A DNA stretch of 64,000 bases from Nageia nagi (lineage: Eukaryota; Pinophyta), in the NCBI GenBank assembly GCA_050084985.1, contig JBITNC010000001.1:20956001-21020000 (forward strand). Reading direction: 5' to 3'. The translations under genes and the position numbers were made by a program. A model generated the notes under the pieces. The model ran no database searches and had not been told where the DNA came from. It saw nothing but the letters and a program-made list of their open reading frames with translations. The stretch's first letter is position 1, and each line of letters opens with the position of its first letter. Shown here piece after piece: positions 1 through 11,879 of the stretch.

Positions 1-306
1 GCTCAGGTTTATAATTCCCAGCAATGATCTACACCTTAAAGCTCTGATACCATATTGATCGAAGTACTTCTTCATAGAATTAAGAAAATATATATATAGG
101 CTGATATAGCCTTACAATAGTGTGAGAGAAATCCTCTCTAAATCAACTAAAAATTGAAATATGCTATATGTGAACAAGTCTACCTAGAGAATAGTAAGAA
201 AGGTTTATCTAATCCTAATTCCTAGGCATAGTCACATTTGACCATGTGTTTATTAATAATCAATATCTAATATATTACAAACTATATATTATATATTAAT
301 CTAACA
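1..306 (-). mobile_element. 5' LTR, PBS and leader start of a minus-strand LTR retrotransposon leaving the window
   Basis: On the minus strand, positions 52-42 read TGGTATCAGAG, the plant initiator-Met tRNA primer-binding site. It lies just inside an LTR that I place at 56-306 (plus-strand text starts TGATCG and ends CTAACA, so the minus-strand LTR starts TGTTAGATTAAT). Positions 1-41 would be internal leader, and the rest of the element lies left of the window. The LTR is about 250 bp, typical of a short-LTR Ty1/copia family. It appears to have inserted into LINE E, whose reading frame stops abruptly here. No second LTR or target duplication can be checked within the window. Confidence 0.6.
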
Positions 307-2195
307 AGCTTCATCATTAATTAGTACAAAGAAAAAGGTTGAAGAAATACATTGATGTATCTGGAATCTCCAGGTCTATGAAAAACCAAATTTCTCACAT
401 ACTTTATCTAGGAATGTCCATTTGACTCTATCGTATGCTTTTTCATATCCAACATCAAAAATAAGGCTATCATATCCTCATTTTGTGCTAAATGTAGAAC
501 TTCATGTATTTCTATGATACCATCTACAATCTATCTACCTTGGATAAAACCTCCTTATTTAGGGGAGATAAGGTGGATATTATTGTCTTTAATCTATTTA
601 CTAGTATTTTGGAAACCAAATTACATAGGCTAATTGGTCATAATTATTTGAACTCCTTTTTATTTTTACTTTTGGTATCAAGGTGAGAAATGTGGTATTC
701 CATGCTTTCAACAATTTTCATAAGGATTGTATTTCTCTTACTACTTTTGATACTTTTGTTCCTACAATGCTCCAAAATCTCTATAAAAATTCCATTGGTA
801 ATCCATTTGGGATTGGTGATTTGTTATGGGCCATTAATAAGATAGAGATTTTATTTTTGCAACAAAAAGGGTGCTATGATCCTTCTATTTTGATCCTCTA
901 TTACCATCTTCAGAATGTTCCTCAAAATTTCCTCCATTTGGTCATCATTCAAGTTTTCCTCCATTAACATGAGTTGGTGGAAGAATATCACATACATTTC
1001 TTTTATTTTTCCTATGTCTTGTGCCAATTCACCCTAATTGTTCTTAATATCTATTATTTGATTCTCTTATCTATGTTTAAAGGTTATCATTTTGAAGAAC
1101 CTTGTGTTTTAATCACCCTCCTTCAACCATGTTATTCTAGACTTCTTCCTCCATTTGGTTTCTTCCCTTGTAAGAGTATTATGCATGTCACATAACACTT
1201 CCTTCTCTTCCTATTTAAGTTCTTTTGATATACCTGTAGCCTCCATTTCTTGCCCAATTTCCTTAATTATTACTTTAAGGACTCCTTTCTCTCTTCCACT
1301 CTCTCAAATACTTCATGATTCTATATTTTGATTTATTTTTTAACATGCTATAATTTCTTTATGACCCTATACATTTTGGTCTCATAGATTGGCATGCCCC
1401 ACCATTATTTTATTCTTTCCTCCAACTCTAGATGACTCAACCATATATTTTCAAATCAAAATGGATGGTTTTTGGTGGTCCTTTCTTTAACATCTAGTAG
1501 AAGCATATTATGATCTGATCCTACTCATGGTAGTGCTCATAGTTGGTATTCTAAAAAATCATTAATCCATCCTTGTGATACTACGATTCTATCCAATTTA
1601 TACATAAGTAACATTCCTCCTATTTTTCTATTTGTCCAAGTATACTTGGTACCATGGATCCTTAAATATGCCATACCCATATTACTTAGGAAATTCCTAA
1701 GATCTTCCATTCCAAATAGTTGAGTCCCCTCCATTTTTCCCTTGAATGTTTCCTACAAGTACAATGGGTAGTTAAAGTCTCCTACTATGACCTAGTTTTC
1801 CTTCTCTTTATTCTTAATGATCTCTTCTAGATTCCTCCATAGCCTTCTTTCCAACAACTTATTGGGTGCATAGATACTGATGGTATTTAGTTTCTTCTTG
1901 GTTACCTTATGAGTTAGTGTAACCAAGATGAAGTTAGTATTTATCTTCATTATTGCCCCTTTGAATAGGTTTGGGTTCCATAGTGATATAATCCCCCTAA
2001 ATTTCCTTGGGCTGGCATGTATGCCATTTCATCTTGCATCCATGTTCTTCATTTTACCATTTTAGTTTTTTCTTTTTTAACTTTTATTTCTTACAGGAAG
2101 ACCATATCTAACTTCTACTTCCTTCAAATTTTTTATAGAAGGCTACTTTTTGAGGGGGTGCTTAACCCTCTCACATTCTAAGAGATAACTAGCAT
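307..2195 (-). pseudogene. LINE E ORF2 relic (endonuclease plus start of reverse transcriptase), 3' truncated
   Basis: Reading the minus strand from ATG at 2195, the translation begins MLVIS*NVRGLSTP, matching the WNVRGL start of plant L1-type apurinic endonucleases (Trp lost to a stop). A stretch at 1537-1734 carries the endonuclease pattern G..YTWTN.......LDRI..S..W. Near 390-470 reverse-transcriptase motif A is readable (LDMKKAYDRVKW). There are many stops and frame slips. ORF2 ends at the LTR insertion at 306, so the FADD box, maturation domain and 3' end are missing from the window. Endonuclease and RT would carry out target-primed reverse transcription; this copy is clearly dead. Confidence 0.8.
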
Positions 2196-3806
2196 TGGGA
2201 ACCTCTTATAAAGGGTGCTCTACCTCTAATGGTATCAAATGTTCCTTGCCTTCCATCCACTATATCTCTCTCTATCTCTTTTCTTCTTACTTCTAATGAA
2301 GGTCTTCCTTTAGATGTGCTTCTTATCATTATCTGTATATCAAATTGGGTTTATTTTACCACCATTTTAGATGAGGTAGATCCCCTTTTCTATCCCTTGT
2401 TGTTTCCATGTACCATATACCATTCTTCCTTTGATTGATGTTCATCCTGTGTATTTCCTATGACCATTGGATTGATCTTCAGGGATATTTTCACTTCATT
2501 TTCATCTTCTCTTCTACTTCTTCTTTAGCACTTATTTCATCTTTTTATTCATCTTGGTTTATCTCTCCATCCTCTGGGCCTTCACCATTTACAACTTCCT
2601 TTGGGTGAGGATCTTCTTGTGGTGGTTTGTTCCATTCTTTTTTATTCCTTAGCACTCTTTTTGGACATACTCTCATAATATGCCTAACCTAGTTACATAA
2701 TGAGCATAGGTAATTATTTGTTTCATACTACACTTCCTATTTGATATCCCCAATTTTAGATTCTAAAGTAATAAACATGGGGAGCTTAACTCTAAAATAA
2801 CCCATAACACACAAACCTACTGAAACCATCCTTAATCAAGATTTTATTACATCATCCATTATTATAAACCTTTTGATTAAGTTTCCTATGCCCTTGAAGA
2901 CCTTTTGTTACCAAATATCAAAGAGGATATTTGGTAGAGTCACCCATATGGGTGCTTTCAATAGTTGATCCTGTAGGGGATCAAAACTAGGATACCATCT
3001 CTCCAAAAAGAGACCCTTATTACCAATGAACCACATCATGCTTAGTATTTTTTTTTTCTATCCTCTTCATTGCTAAAGGTAAAAAGCATGTAATCATTTG
3101 GTAAATCTATAATATATAAGCTTCCTCTAAGCTTCCATTTGTACTTTACCTATCTTTAAACATCATATATGTTTGGTTGCATACCTTGGATTTTCCTAAT
3201 AAGACTCAATTTTCCTCTTATAGTGGTTTGATCTTTTATAGCCTGAGGGATTTTCAGTTTTAATTTACCATAATTTATGATTATAGCCCATAGTAGGGGC
3301 CCATTGTCTATCTTCATATCTTGAGATAAGAGTTCTCTCCAAGGTTTCTATTTTTTCATTACAACTCCTCATTCATTTTGGAATCTTGAGAGGCCTAGGT
3401 TAATTGAATTGCCAAAAATTAATTTGTACTCTTATTCGTATACTACTCTTATCATTCACTTTATATTCTCCTTCCTCCTTGATTGCTATGAGTATCACGA
3501 TGCCTACAATGCTTGTGCTCACTCACATATTATGCCCACTCTTCTCCCTTCTTACTAATCTTATTATGGAGTTTGACACTTGTTCAAAATTGATTCTGAT
3601 GAAAATATACCTTTATTTCTAACAACTTAAACTTCTCTATCATGAAGGTTCTAATATTTTAAGGAGGATTTCCAATGTTGTTTCTCATAGAAGCATTGGT
3701 GCTATTATTATCTTAGATCAAAGGTGAAGAATATTTTGCAAGCATAACTTGGAACTTAGGCATCTTCATCATTTTAGCCAAAACTTTTAGAGCAATATTT
3801 GCCATA
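2196..3806 (-). pseudogene. LINE E ORF1 relic (DUF4283-type RNA-binding protein with zinc knuckle)
   Basis: The minus-strand frame starts near 3806 (MANIALKVLAKMMK) and runs to ORF2. Around 3120-2900 it resembles the DUF4283 domain of plant LINE ORF1 proteins (YIIDLPNDYMLFTFSNEED, then a PWV-like turn). Around 2740-2670 a CCHC zinc knuckle is recognisable as C..C....H....C, with one internal stop, followed by a Pro/Glu-rich linker. ORF1 proteins bind LINE RNA. The frame is broken by many stops and shifts. The start is the best available Met, not proven. Confidence 0.65.
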
Positions 3807-5377
3807 TCTATCACACACACAAAATCTTATGATTAAATGATAACAATAACCCTAGGGCTCTTACTTTGATAATAGAAATGTGGTAGGTGTAAAAAGAACT
3901 TATTCTAACCCTAATTAAGAGATGGATATGCTATAAAAAGGTGGGCATCAACATGTTGAATATTTTTAGTGACCCTTAGTGTAAGCTAAGTAGTAACTAT
4001 GTTAAACATTCACATGTGATTATATATTATATTTATTGTAAGATACATAAGGATCAATAGTAAATATAATAAAAAATAATAATATAAACATAAATGAGTA
4101 TAACAATGAATAATGAATCTAGATTATTGGATCAAGATAACAAACTCATTAATGAGATTGGGATCAAGTGAAGGATAAATACCTATAAAACTTACCTGGA
4201 CTATGAGGATTATATACAAACATGAGCTTAAAGCTTTTCAAAGATAAGAATATTGGTATGTGAATCCCCATAAAGCATAATAGACTAGAACAATCACGTA
4301 GACTCCTATAGGAGCATAAATACTAAGTCCCAAATAGTATCACTAACATGTACAATAACATAAATTCTAGGTATACAAAGAGTAAAATTTGCAAGTAAGA
4401 TATAGAATAAAACATATGATTAACAAGTCAAGCCAAACACATAATTATAAAATATGGAATAATAAATTTGCTTTTGATAACAAGATCACAATCTAAATAG
4501 GTAGCCTTGATAAACATCAAAATTTTGAAGTGGTACTATCTATCAAGATTGAAATCTTGATTATTTTTTGATGAAAAAGGTATTTTATATCAAATAAATA
4601 ATTTTACAAGAAAAGTAAGTGGATGACATTATTTACACCCTTGTCATATCAAACCCTCCCTAATTATGAAAAGAGGAGACAAAATCGCACCTACTAGATG
4701 GAAAAAGGAAAAATCACAACCATCTATCATAAAAATATCAAGAGAGTTCATAAACATTAAGCATGCATTAAATAAAAATTATAATTAAATTCCCTCCTAG
4801 GAATTCTCATCACCCTCCACCATGTGCTTCCAAGTATTATTTAGGATGGTTTGTAAATCCCACCCAACATTGGCACATCACTCATTTGTCGATGCATTAA
4901 ATTGTGTATCATGGCCACTTGTTGTGTTAGAATATGGTAGGTGAAACTCAATGGGGATATTACATTCATCAATTTTGTTAGGGGGGTCACCCCATTGCAT
5001 AATATGCTCATCATTAATATCCTATATATCCCATCATTGAGTAGGATTAGGAAGCAACGATATTAGTGGGTGGGAACAACTAACACCATGTGTATTAAAT
5101 GGTCAAGATGAAGTACAACTATGAGAATTAAATGGATGATATGTCAATTGAGGATGTATCCTCATGAGATAATATGACTATTATCCACCAATGGAATGAG
5201 ATCATTGATGGGATCAAGATCAAGATGGCATACCCCAAGATCGATTTGAAGAGGAGTGATCTGGAGGAACATGATTAATAGTAAACAAAGTGTTATCCTA
5301 ATATTCTATGATTTCCATGAGGTATTCTATGTACATTTTAATGTTTTTGACTTGATCATATATATATATAATATATA

Positions 5378-5409
<32 letters not shown>

Positions 5410-6325
5410 AGCTACACATCATAAAATACTTCCAATTTGTTAACAAGAGAAAAATATAAGGAAGGATCAATCTATTGAAAAATAATATTATTTCTAGCTT
5501 TGTAAATATGAAATAAATGGTTGACATAAAAAATTTACCAAAATTCCCACAATGAGAGGGATAAGGTAACCAGGTATCCTAATCAGGCATGTTCCCATGA
5601 AAAAGGAACATAAATACAAGGGGTAAAGAAGGATGCCATCCAATCTTAAGTAAGAAAAAAATATTTATATGACCAAAAGAGGTGAATATAATAATCAAGT
5701 TCTTACATCTAAAGTTTTGAATACTTATATAGGTCAGTCAAGAACCAAGAGATAATCCTTGATGCAAAATACTCCAAATAAAAAAATATTGTTTTGGCTC
5801 AAAATATGAATCCTAGGTTGCTTGAAATCTATCTTTACATGTGGACCTTGCTATGTCCTAAGTCTTGTGTTCAATTCCCACTAGCGATGACATACATTAT
5901 ACTCCCCATAAAATTATCCCATAGATCACTCTTGGTCTCCCATGGAAATTAATAAACTTTCTTTCTTTCTTTCCCATTTTTCATTAAGCTTAGCGATTGT
6001 AGAAAATGTTGGCATAAACCAATTATATCCATGATGGGCTTTATAATTGCATAATGGAATATTGTCATGCCAAGTCCAATATTTCCACTATTTATTTTGC
6101 ATTGAAAATCTAATTTTACACTAAATGGATAAAGGACCATTATCAATCACATCATCATAAGTACATTTATCCATATGGTTCAAGTGAAATGTGTGTTTAA
6201 ATTAATCTCATGGGATCAAATCTTTGGTTTTTTGTGAATAAAATTTTATAATAATGGCTAATATTTGTTTGGAAATTTTTTAAGCATGAATCTAAGGAGT
6301 TATAGCAAATTGTAGCTAATTAAAT
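3807..6325. other. Unassigned AT-rich DNA
   Basis: I find no coding frame with recognisable family motifs. The stretch probably contains the 5' UTR of LINE E just above 3807. The text near 4560-4590 (a minus-strand ATAAAATACC...CATCAAAAAAT pattern) resembles a LINE 3' tail, so part of 4590-6325 may be the displaced 3' end of LINE F, which element B cut at 6325. That assignment is inference; no zinc-finger or RNase H motif is legible. Confidence 0.4.
5358..5410. repeat. (TA)n microsatellite
   Basis: A nearly uninterrupted run of TA dinucleotides with one short ATTTTA interruption. It produces spurious open frames rich in Tyr/Ile on both strands. Confidence 0.9.
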
Positions 6326-7434
6326 TGAATAATTTACAGGATCAAGATAAGAGCTCTGATACCAATTGAAGAATTGATATTCTCAAACACCAAGCACTTA
6401 TGTAAGTTGAAGAAATGGAGGTTTCAAAATTTTAGGAAATTTTAGACAACTCAAAGTTTCCTAAAATATGAATTTAATCTTACAATTGCATAGAAGATAA
6501 AAAGAACTTTGCAATGGTTACTCAAAAGCATGAAATGGACTTTTTAGGTTCTAGGAGTTTTTGGTTGGCTAAGACTTTTTAGAACTCCAAAAAAGTATAA
6601 AACTAACTTTGTTAGAGATTTTCTAAGTTCTGGATGCTTGAACCCAACCAAATTTCTAAAAAACTTAAAATTTTTGGGAAAACTAAAAATTTTAGAACAA
6701 GATTAATTGGTTTAAAGGGATGACTTTAGAGGGATGCAACTTTGTCATATCTTAATAAAATTTAGTACTATGACACATCAAAATGATTAGTGTGGAATTA
6801 TCTATGCAACAATGAAGTTTTGGCAAAATGGTAAGGAGGAAGGAAGGGTTAAAAGTGAGCTCAAAGAAAAAAACTCTCAAAGCTCATTGAGCAAGGCTAC
6901 AAAAGAATAGGTTTGTATTTTGTGATTTGTAAGTGTGATACACCAATTAATTAAGGTGTATTATATATGGTTAGAAAAGGAAACTAGTTATCCAACCAAA
7001 AGGAATGCCATAAAATAGAGATCTATAATGAAACTTATAGCTCCTGAAAACAAACTAATTCAAAATAACATAGTTTGACACAATCATAAAAATATAAAAA
7101 ACTATTACTCAAAATAGAAATCTAACATATGCCCATATACTTAAAATGATCTCAAATAGATAAGTATCACCTTGTAATAGAGATAAAATAATTATACAAA
7201 TATTTGAAAGTGTTTTCTCATGAAAATAAGATTTGAAAAGTGAAAACATGCCACACAACCATAAGGTATTGTAAAGCAAATATGAATGCTTTATATTATA
7301 GAGCCAAGATGGTAGTATAACATTATATCAAAAGAATTCTACCTAGAATGGGAAAGGAAGTCCCTATTTATACAAGAATAAAGTGGAGTGTTGAAGACTT
7401 TATAAGAAATAACAAATGACAAATCTGATCAGAG
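6326..7434 (-). repeat. Element B 3' LTR, outer part
   Basis: Aligns with 20374-21560. Shared landmarks include the embedded PBS-like text CTCTGATACCAATTGAAG, the TTTCCTAAAATATGAATTTA region and GTGGAGTGTTGAA before the break. The copy is interrupted after GATCAGAG by element A and resumes at 16075. Divergence from the right LTR is obviously higher than in elements A and E, so B is the older insertion. Confidence 0.8.
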
Positions 7435-7931
7435 TGTTGGAATATATAATGCATTATTGTAAAGGTTTGTATTAAATCTTCTATGTAAGTTCACTAATAC
7501 TTAAGGGTATCATTAGATACCTTAAGTATTTAAATGAATATGATAATGTAACTTGTAACTCAATGTCATGAGCATGCCCCTTGGGTAAAAGGATGTGCAT
7601 GTCATGCTTTTGTAAATTGGATAAAAGGGCGATCCAAAGAGGGATTTTGGCCTACAAATAGAAGGCTCCCTCTTTGTGATCACATACCAATTTGTGAAAT
7701 AAAGTTATGCTTTAGTATAGAGTGTAGGAGTTGAGATTAGAAGGATTGTAAGAGAGTTGTATTTGTGATTGAAGTAAATATCTAGTTAGTGGATGTACTC
7801 CTAGTTGGAGGAACCACTTACATCTTGTGTTATCTTTGTGAGATTGCTTTATGTGATAGTTATATATGAATTGAGAGCTTTCATGTGATCTTAGTTGATT
7901 AGGAATTATCTTGTTAGTGTTAGTTCCTTCA
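7435..7931 (+). repeat. Element A 5' LTR
   Basis: 497 bp, begins TGTTGGAATATA and ends TTCCTTCA. It contains a stem-loop at 7499-7527 and a TATA-like ACAAATAGAAGG region near 7655. It is diverged from the 3' LTR at many positions (roughly one in ten by eye). Confidence 0.9.
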
Positions 7932-7934
7932 AAT

Positions 7935-7946
7935 TGGTATCAAAGC
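7935..7946 (+). other. Element A primer-binding site
   Basis: TGGTATCAAAGC, one mismatch from the initiator-Met tRNA complement, three bases after the LTR end. Confidence 0.9.
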
Positions 7947-10907
7947 ATAGTGTGGAAGCTCTTCTTCTTGGTGCTCTTCATTCCTCATCTTACTCTTCCT
8001 TGTTGAGGTAAAAGTATTATGAAGGTATAAAAATCCTTATTTTTTTATTATTTCATATTCTACTAACATATTATTTGTTATGTTAGTTCTTTTTTAGCAA
8101 AATATTGTTAGTACATTTTTTTTATATTCTAACCTCCTATGATTACTGGCAATTTTTTTTTTTATCAAAATTGCTATTTTTTTTAAAAGGGGGATTAGTA
8201 TACAAATTTGTGTAAAATCAATACAAACATACTTTGTGCTATATGTTAGTATTTTTTGTTCTTAGAACTAGCAATATGATGCAACTCATTTGTTTATACT
8301 AATCTCTATTTGGTTACTTGCAATTTTTGTTTTTTAAAAATTGCTCACTATGTTGCTATAATCTTTTACATTAAAAGGTTATATTTATAGGACTAGTTTA
8401 CACATTTTTTTTAGTTCTCAATAAAAAAAGGGGAAGGATACTTTTATAAACATTTCATTTTGGTATCATTTCAAAATTTGTTTCCCCATTTTGTTATCAA
8501 TAACAATGAGAGAGCCTTTCATATCCCTTGAAGTTTATGCATATAGCATAGAAGCCTCTATAAATAGTTCTATTATCAATAATAGTAAGAGAGCCTTTCT
8601 GATCCATTGAAGATTCATGCAGACACCATAGAAGCCTTTTTAAATGGACTAAATTCTCCTAAAGGTTTTAATAAATGATGAGAAAGTACTACCAATCTAC
8701 CATTGGAAACCTTTTTTAAATTGATTCTTCCATTGGTGCTATTCTCAGATCACACCCACTAGCCAAAATCATCCCAAGATTGAATTCCAAGACTTAAAAT
8801 AGATACCTAGATGATCAAAAGTGTCTATGAACATAAGGATGTAGTCATCCCCTTGGTGTTAATTTTTTCTCCCCAACTTCATGGCCTCCTCATGCTAGAC
8901 CTACATTCTTCCAACCACACAAATTTCAATACCAAAACTAAATGAAAAAAACTATGATTGGAAGAAAAACCCACATAACCTATGTGGCATGACTATTCTT
9001 GCTCTGCCATGATTTCTTAGTAATATCCATTTTTTTCTATGCATGTCTAGGAGGAGGAGATAATTCCCTTCATTCCTCTTGGCCCTTGCGGCCTCTTCAT
9101 TCATTCTCTCTTTGCATGGCTTCACATATTCTTTTAATTGCTCCATTTTTTTCTATCTTTTTTCTCCATGCATACCTACCTCCTTTTTTTTTCTATTTAA
9201 CCTATATTCATTGGTGGGCATTTAATTTTTTTTTGATTACTTGCAAGCCATGATGTTTCCATTAAATAGAAGAAAACATATACTCCTTCTTTTTGGTGGG
9301 AATTTATTTTATACTTACTTGCAAGCCATTTATTTCTAATAAATGTGCTTAGAAGCATTTTACTCCAAATTTAATGCATTATAATCATGTGTACCATGAA
9401 TTACATTATTTGAGGGTAAGTAAATGGCCTAAAATACATAATGAGTAAGGTATAAAATACATAATGAGTAAAATTGTCATCATTACTCCTTCGTAGCTCT
9501 CCTACTTTTAGAAAATATGCCAATATGTTTATTAAATCAGTATGTCTTAAAATTATAAACTCCTTACTTAGATTTTTTAGAGGCAATTTTTTAGAAGGGA
9601 TAATTTTTTTGAGTAAAAGGGAGGGGAAAGTTTTTTGAAATTCTTTACTTAAAATTTAGATCCTTATTCAAATTTAATATGTCTATTTTTAAGAGTTGAT
9701 CTTTGATATAAATAGACTTATACAATTAAGTAAATGATGCATGCTAATAGGAATGATACTTGCTTAAATGTCTTAAGATGCATGCTTATTTTTTAAACTA
9801 TGGAACAATGCATAGTACTTAAAAATTTGTGATACATGCTTAGGACTTATTTTTTAAGATGCATGCTTCTTATTTTTTAAAAGTATGACTTATGAAAAAT
9901 AAATAATTGATTCATACTATTATTTATCTAAAGTTAATATGCATACCTAATTTTTTAAGTTATGGGATTGATGCATGCTTATACTTAATTATTTATCATT
10001 TTTTGCAAAGTTAAAAAATGAACTTATGCAAATGATGCATGCTTCTTACTTAATTTTTTAAGTTGAATGATGCATTTTGATTTCTTATGCAAAGTATGGA
10101 ATAAACTTGTCCAAAATAAGGATTGATGTAAAGATGTCCTTTAGGGGTTAGTAAACCAAACCCATTGGACTCTTAGATTCCAAGTTTTTTGAATCAATGA
10201 TATTTTATTTATAATTTATTTGCTTATGTAAAATAAAAAAAATTGAAATGACCAACCCCATAAAATGAACACATTTACATGTAAATTCTGTAACATGACT
10301 TGTTTGGGGAGCCATGAGGTGAGGATAGGTGGACTGGAGCCTTTAAATTTGATGATTCAAGTGTTGAAAAGTCCATACTTCTCAATTAGCCTTAAGTCCT
10401 CTATTGGTACAGACATAACTCTATTAGGTACATAGGTATGTGTGTAGTGATACCACATATCCACACATCCATTCAGGGATTATCCTGATAACCTAAGAGA
10501 ACAACTTGAAACCTAATCAAGATTAATAATTTGGCTGATCCAATAAACATCAAAACCTTTGAAAATAGCTAGTACTTCTCCTTATGAGAGTAAATTGCTA
10601 CCCAAAGGGAACTAGTTGAGGATTGCTAGTACTTGGACTCATCTTGTGTGGGCATCTAAGTGAAGGCCTAATTTTAGATAAGAAAATAAGCCTCAATAAT
10701 GTCACTCTACATCTAGGATTCTTGAGATGAGAAATGTATTTGGGTACATGGGTTATTATTTGAATTGTAAAACATTTACACTTTTGAATCAAATCAATCA
10801 TGTATTTAATGTTAAATGTAACATGTATTATTTACTTGGTTAAAACTTAATATTTAATATTGTTTATTGAAACCACATGCTTATTATTTCACATTCTTAT
10901 GTAGCAA
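7947..10907 (+). other. Element A leader region, non-coding
   Basis: Almost 3 kb separate PBS and gag, where most copia elements have about 100 bp or less. No coding frame is recognisable. The stretch has T-rich low-complexity runs, a tandem duplication at about 8495-8650 and a cluster of GATGCATGCT motifs at 9736-10045. It may be a long leader or include an older insertion whose ends I could not find. Confidence 0.5.
8495..8650 (+). repeat. Imperfect tandem duplication, unit about 79 bp
   Basis: Two adjacent copies share TTATCAATAA, GAGAGCCTTTC, TTGAAG, ATGCA and CATAGAAGCCT in the same order and spacing. Confidence 0.7.
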
Positions 10908-11800
10908 ATGGGAGAATCCTTTTTACCCAAACACATTCTTGATGGTTCCAACTATAGGATTTGAGAATCTCAAATGAGATTTGAATTGCAAGCAAGGAAG
11001 CTTTGGCACATAGTGAATAAGAAACTTGTACCTCCTAAAAATGAGAAGGCACTAGAGGCTTACAACACAAAGAATGAGTTGCCAACTTTTATGATTTATC
11101 ATACAATTTTAGATGATGTGCTTCTAATAATTTCCTCTTCAACCTTAGCAAATAAAGTGTGGGATAAGATCAAGCAAATCTACCTTGGTTCAAACTTTTC
11201 AAGAAGGTTTACCATTATTCAAAAGTTGCTTCAATCTTATCAAGGGGAAGATGAAAATGTGGCTATCTACTTGAACAAAATCATTGACCTAAGAACCCAA
11301 CTTGTTGCTTGTACGCACAATTGGATCAATAATGAGTTCATGGTCTTCATCATTATTCAAATCCTTTCTTCAAAGTTTGAAAAATTTGTGACATTTATGG
11401 AAATAAGGCTTGATGATGAAGAAGAGGTCTTCTCCCTTTAGAACCTTTCTAGGCACCTATTGAAGCATGAGGAAACCATCAATAATAAGGTGATGATTTC
11501 TTATCCTAAGTATAATAACATTACTCTTGGAGAAACTAAAACTCCTTTCAAGAATAAGTTCAACCATAAAAAGAAATCTTATCCTTCTTCTACAAAAGGT
11601 TTGAGAAAAAAGGCAATGGTTACAACAGTAGTAGGAATAATAGTAATAGGAACAATAGCAACAACAACCACTTTAGGCTAAGAAATGGAAAAGGCAAAGC
11701 AAACATTTCTTATCTTAAGGAAAAGTTTGATGGTAATTGTAACTATTGTGGCATCTAAGGTCACAAAGAAGTTGATTGCTACAAAAAGAAAAGAGAAAAA
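10908..11800 (+). pseudogene. Element A gag relic (UBN2-type, with broken CCHC knuckle)
   Basis: ATG at 10908 opens MGESFLPKHILDGSNYRI and then a stop where copia gag has Trp. The same frame then runs openly to 11441 with the UBN2-like gag core (KLWHIVN, KVWDKIKQIY, YLNKIIDLRTQL). The nucleocapsid zinc knuckle is visible at about 11731-11780 as CNYCGI*GHKEVDC, where a stop replaces a residue of the C..C....H....C spacing. Gag would form the virus-like particle and package RNA. At least three lesions disable it. Confidence 0.85.
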
Positions 11801-11879
11801 ATGAATAAAGGTAATGGAAATATAAAGAACTTCAAAAGAAAGAAGAATATTCATGCTAGTATTGCTATGAAACTCTACT

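Noticed and set aside
42-52. tRNA-like text (CTCTGATACCA and its complement at many sites)
   Set aside because: These are retrotransposon primer-binding sites matching the tRNA 3' end, not tRNA genes; no cloverleaf surrounds them.
5358-5410. AT-rich tract as an origin or matrix attachment site
   Set aside because: A plain TA microsatellite; nothing in the sequence supports replication or attachment function.
8999-9253. 84-codon plus-strand open frame rich in Phe/Leu
   Set aside because: Composition follows T-rich runs; an opposing frame overlaps it; no motif.
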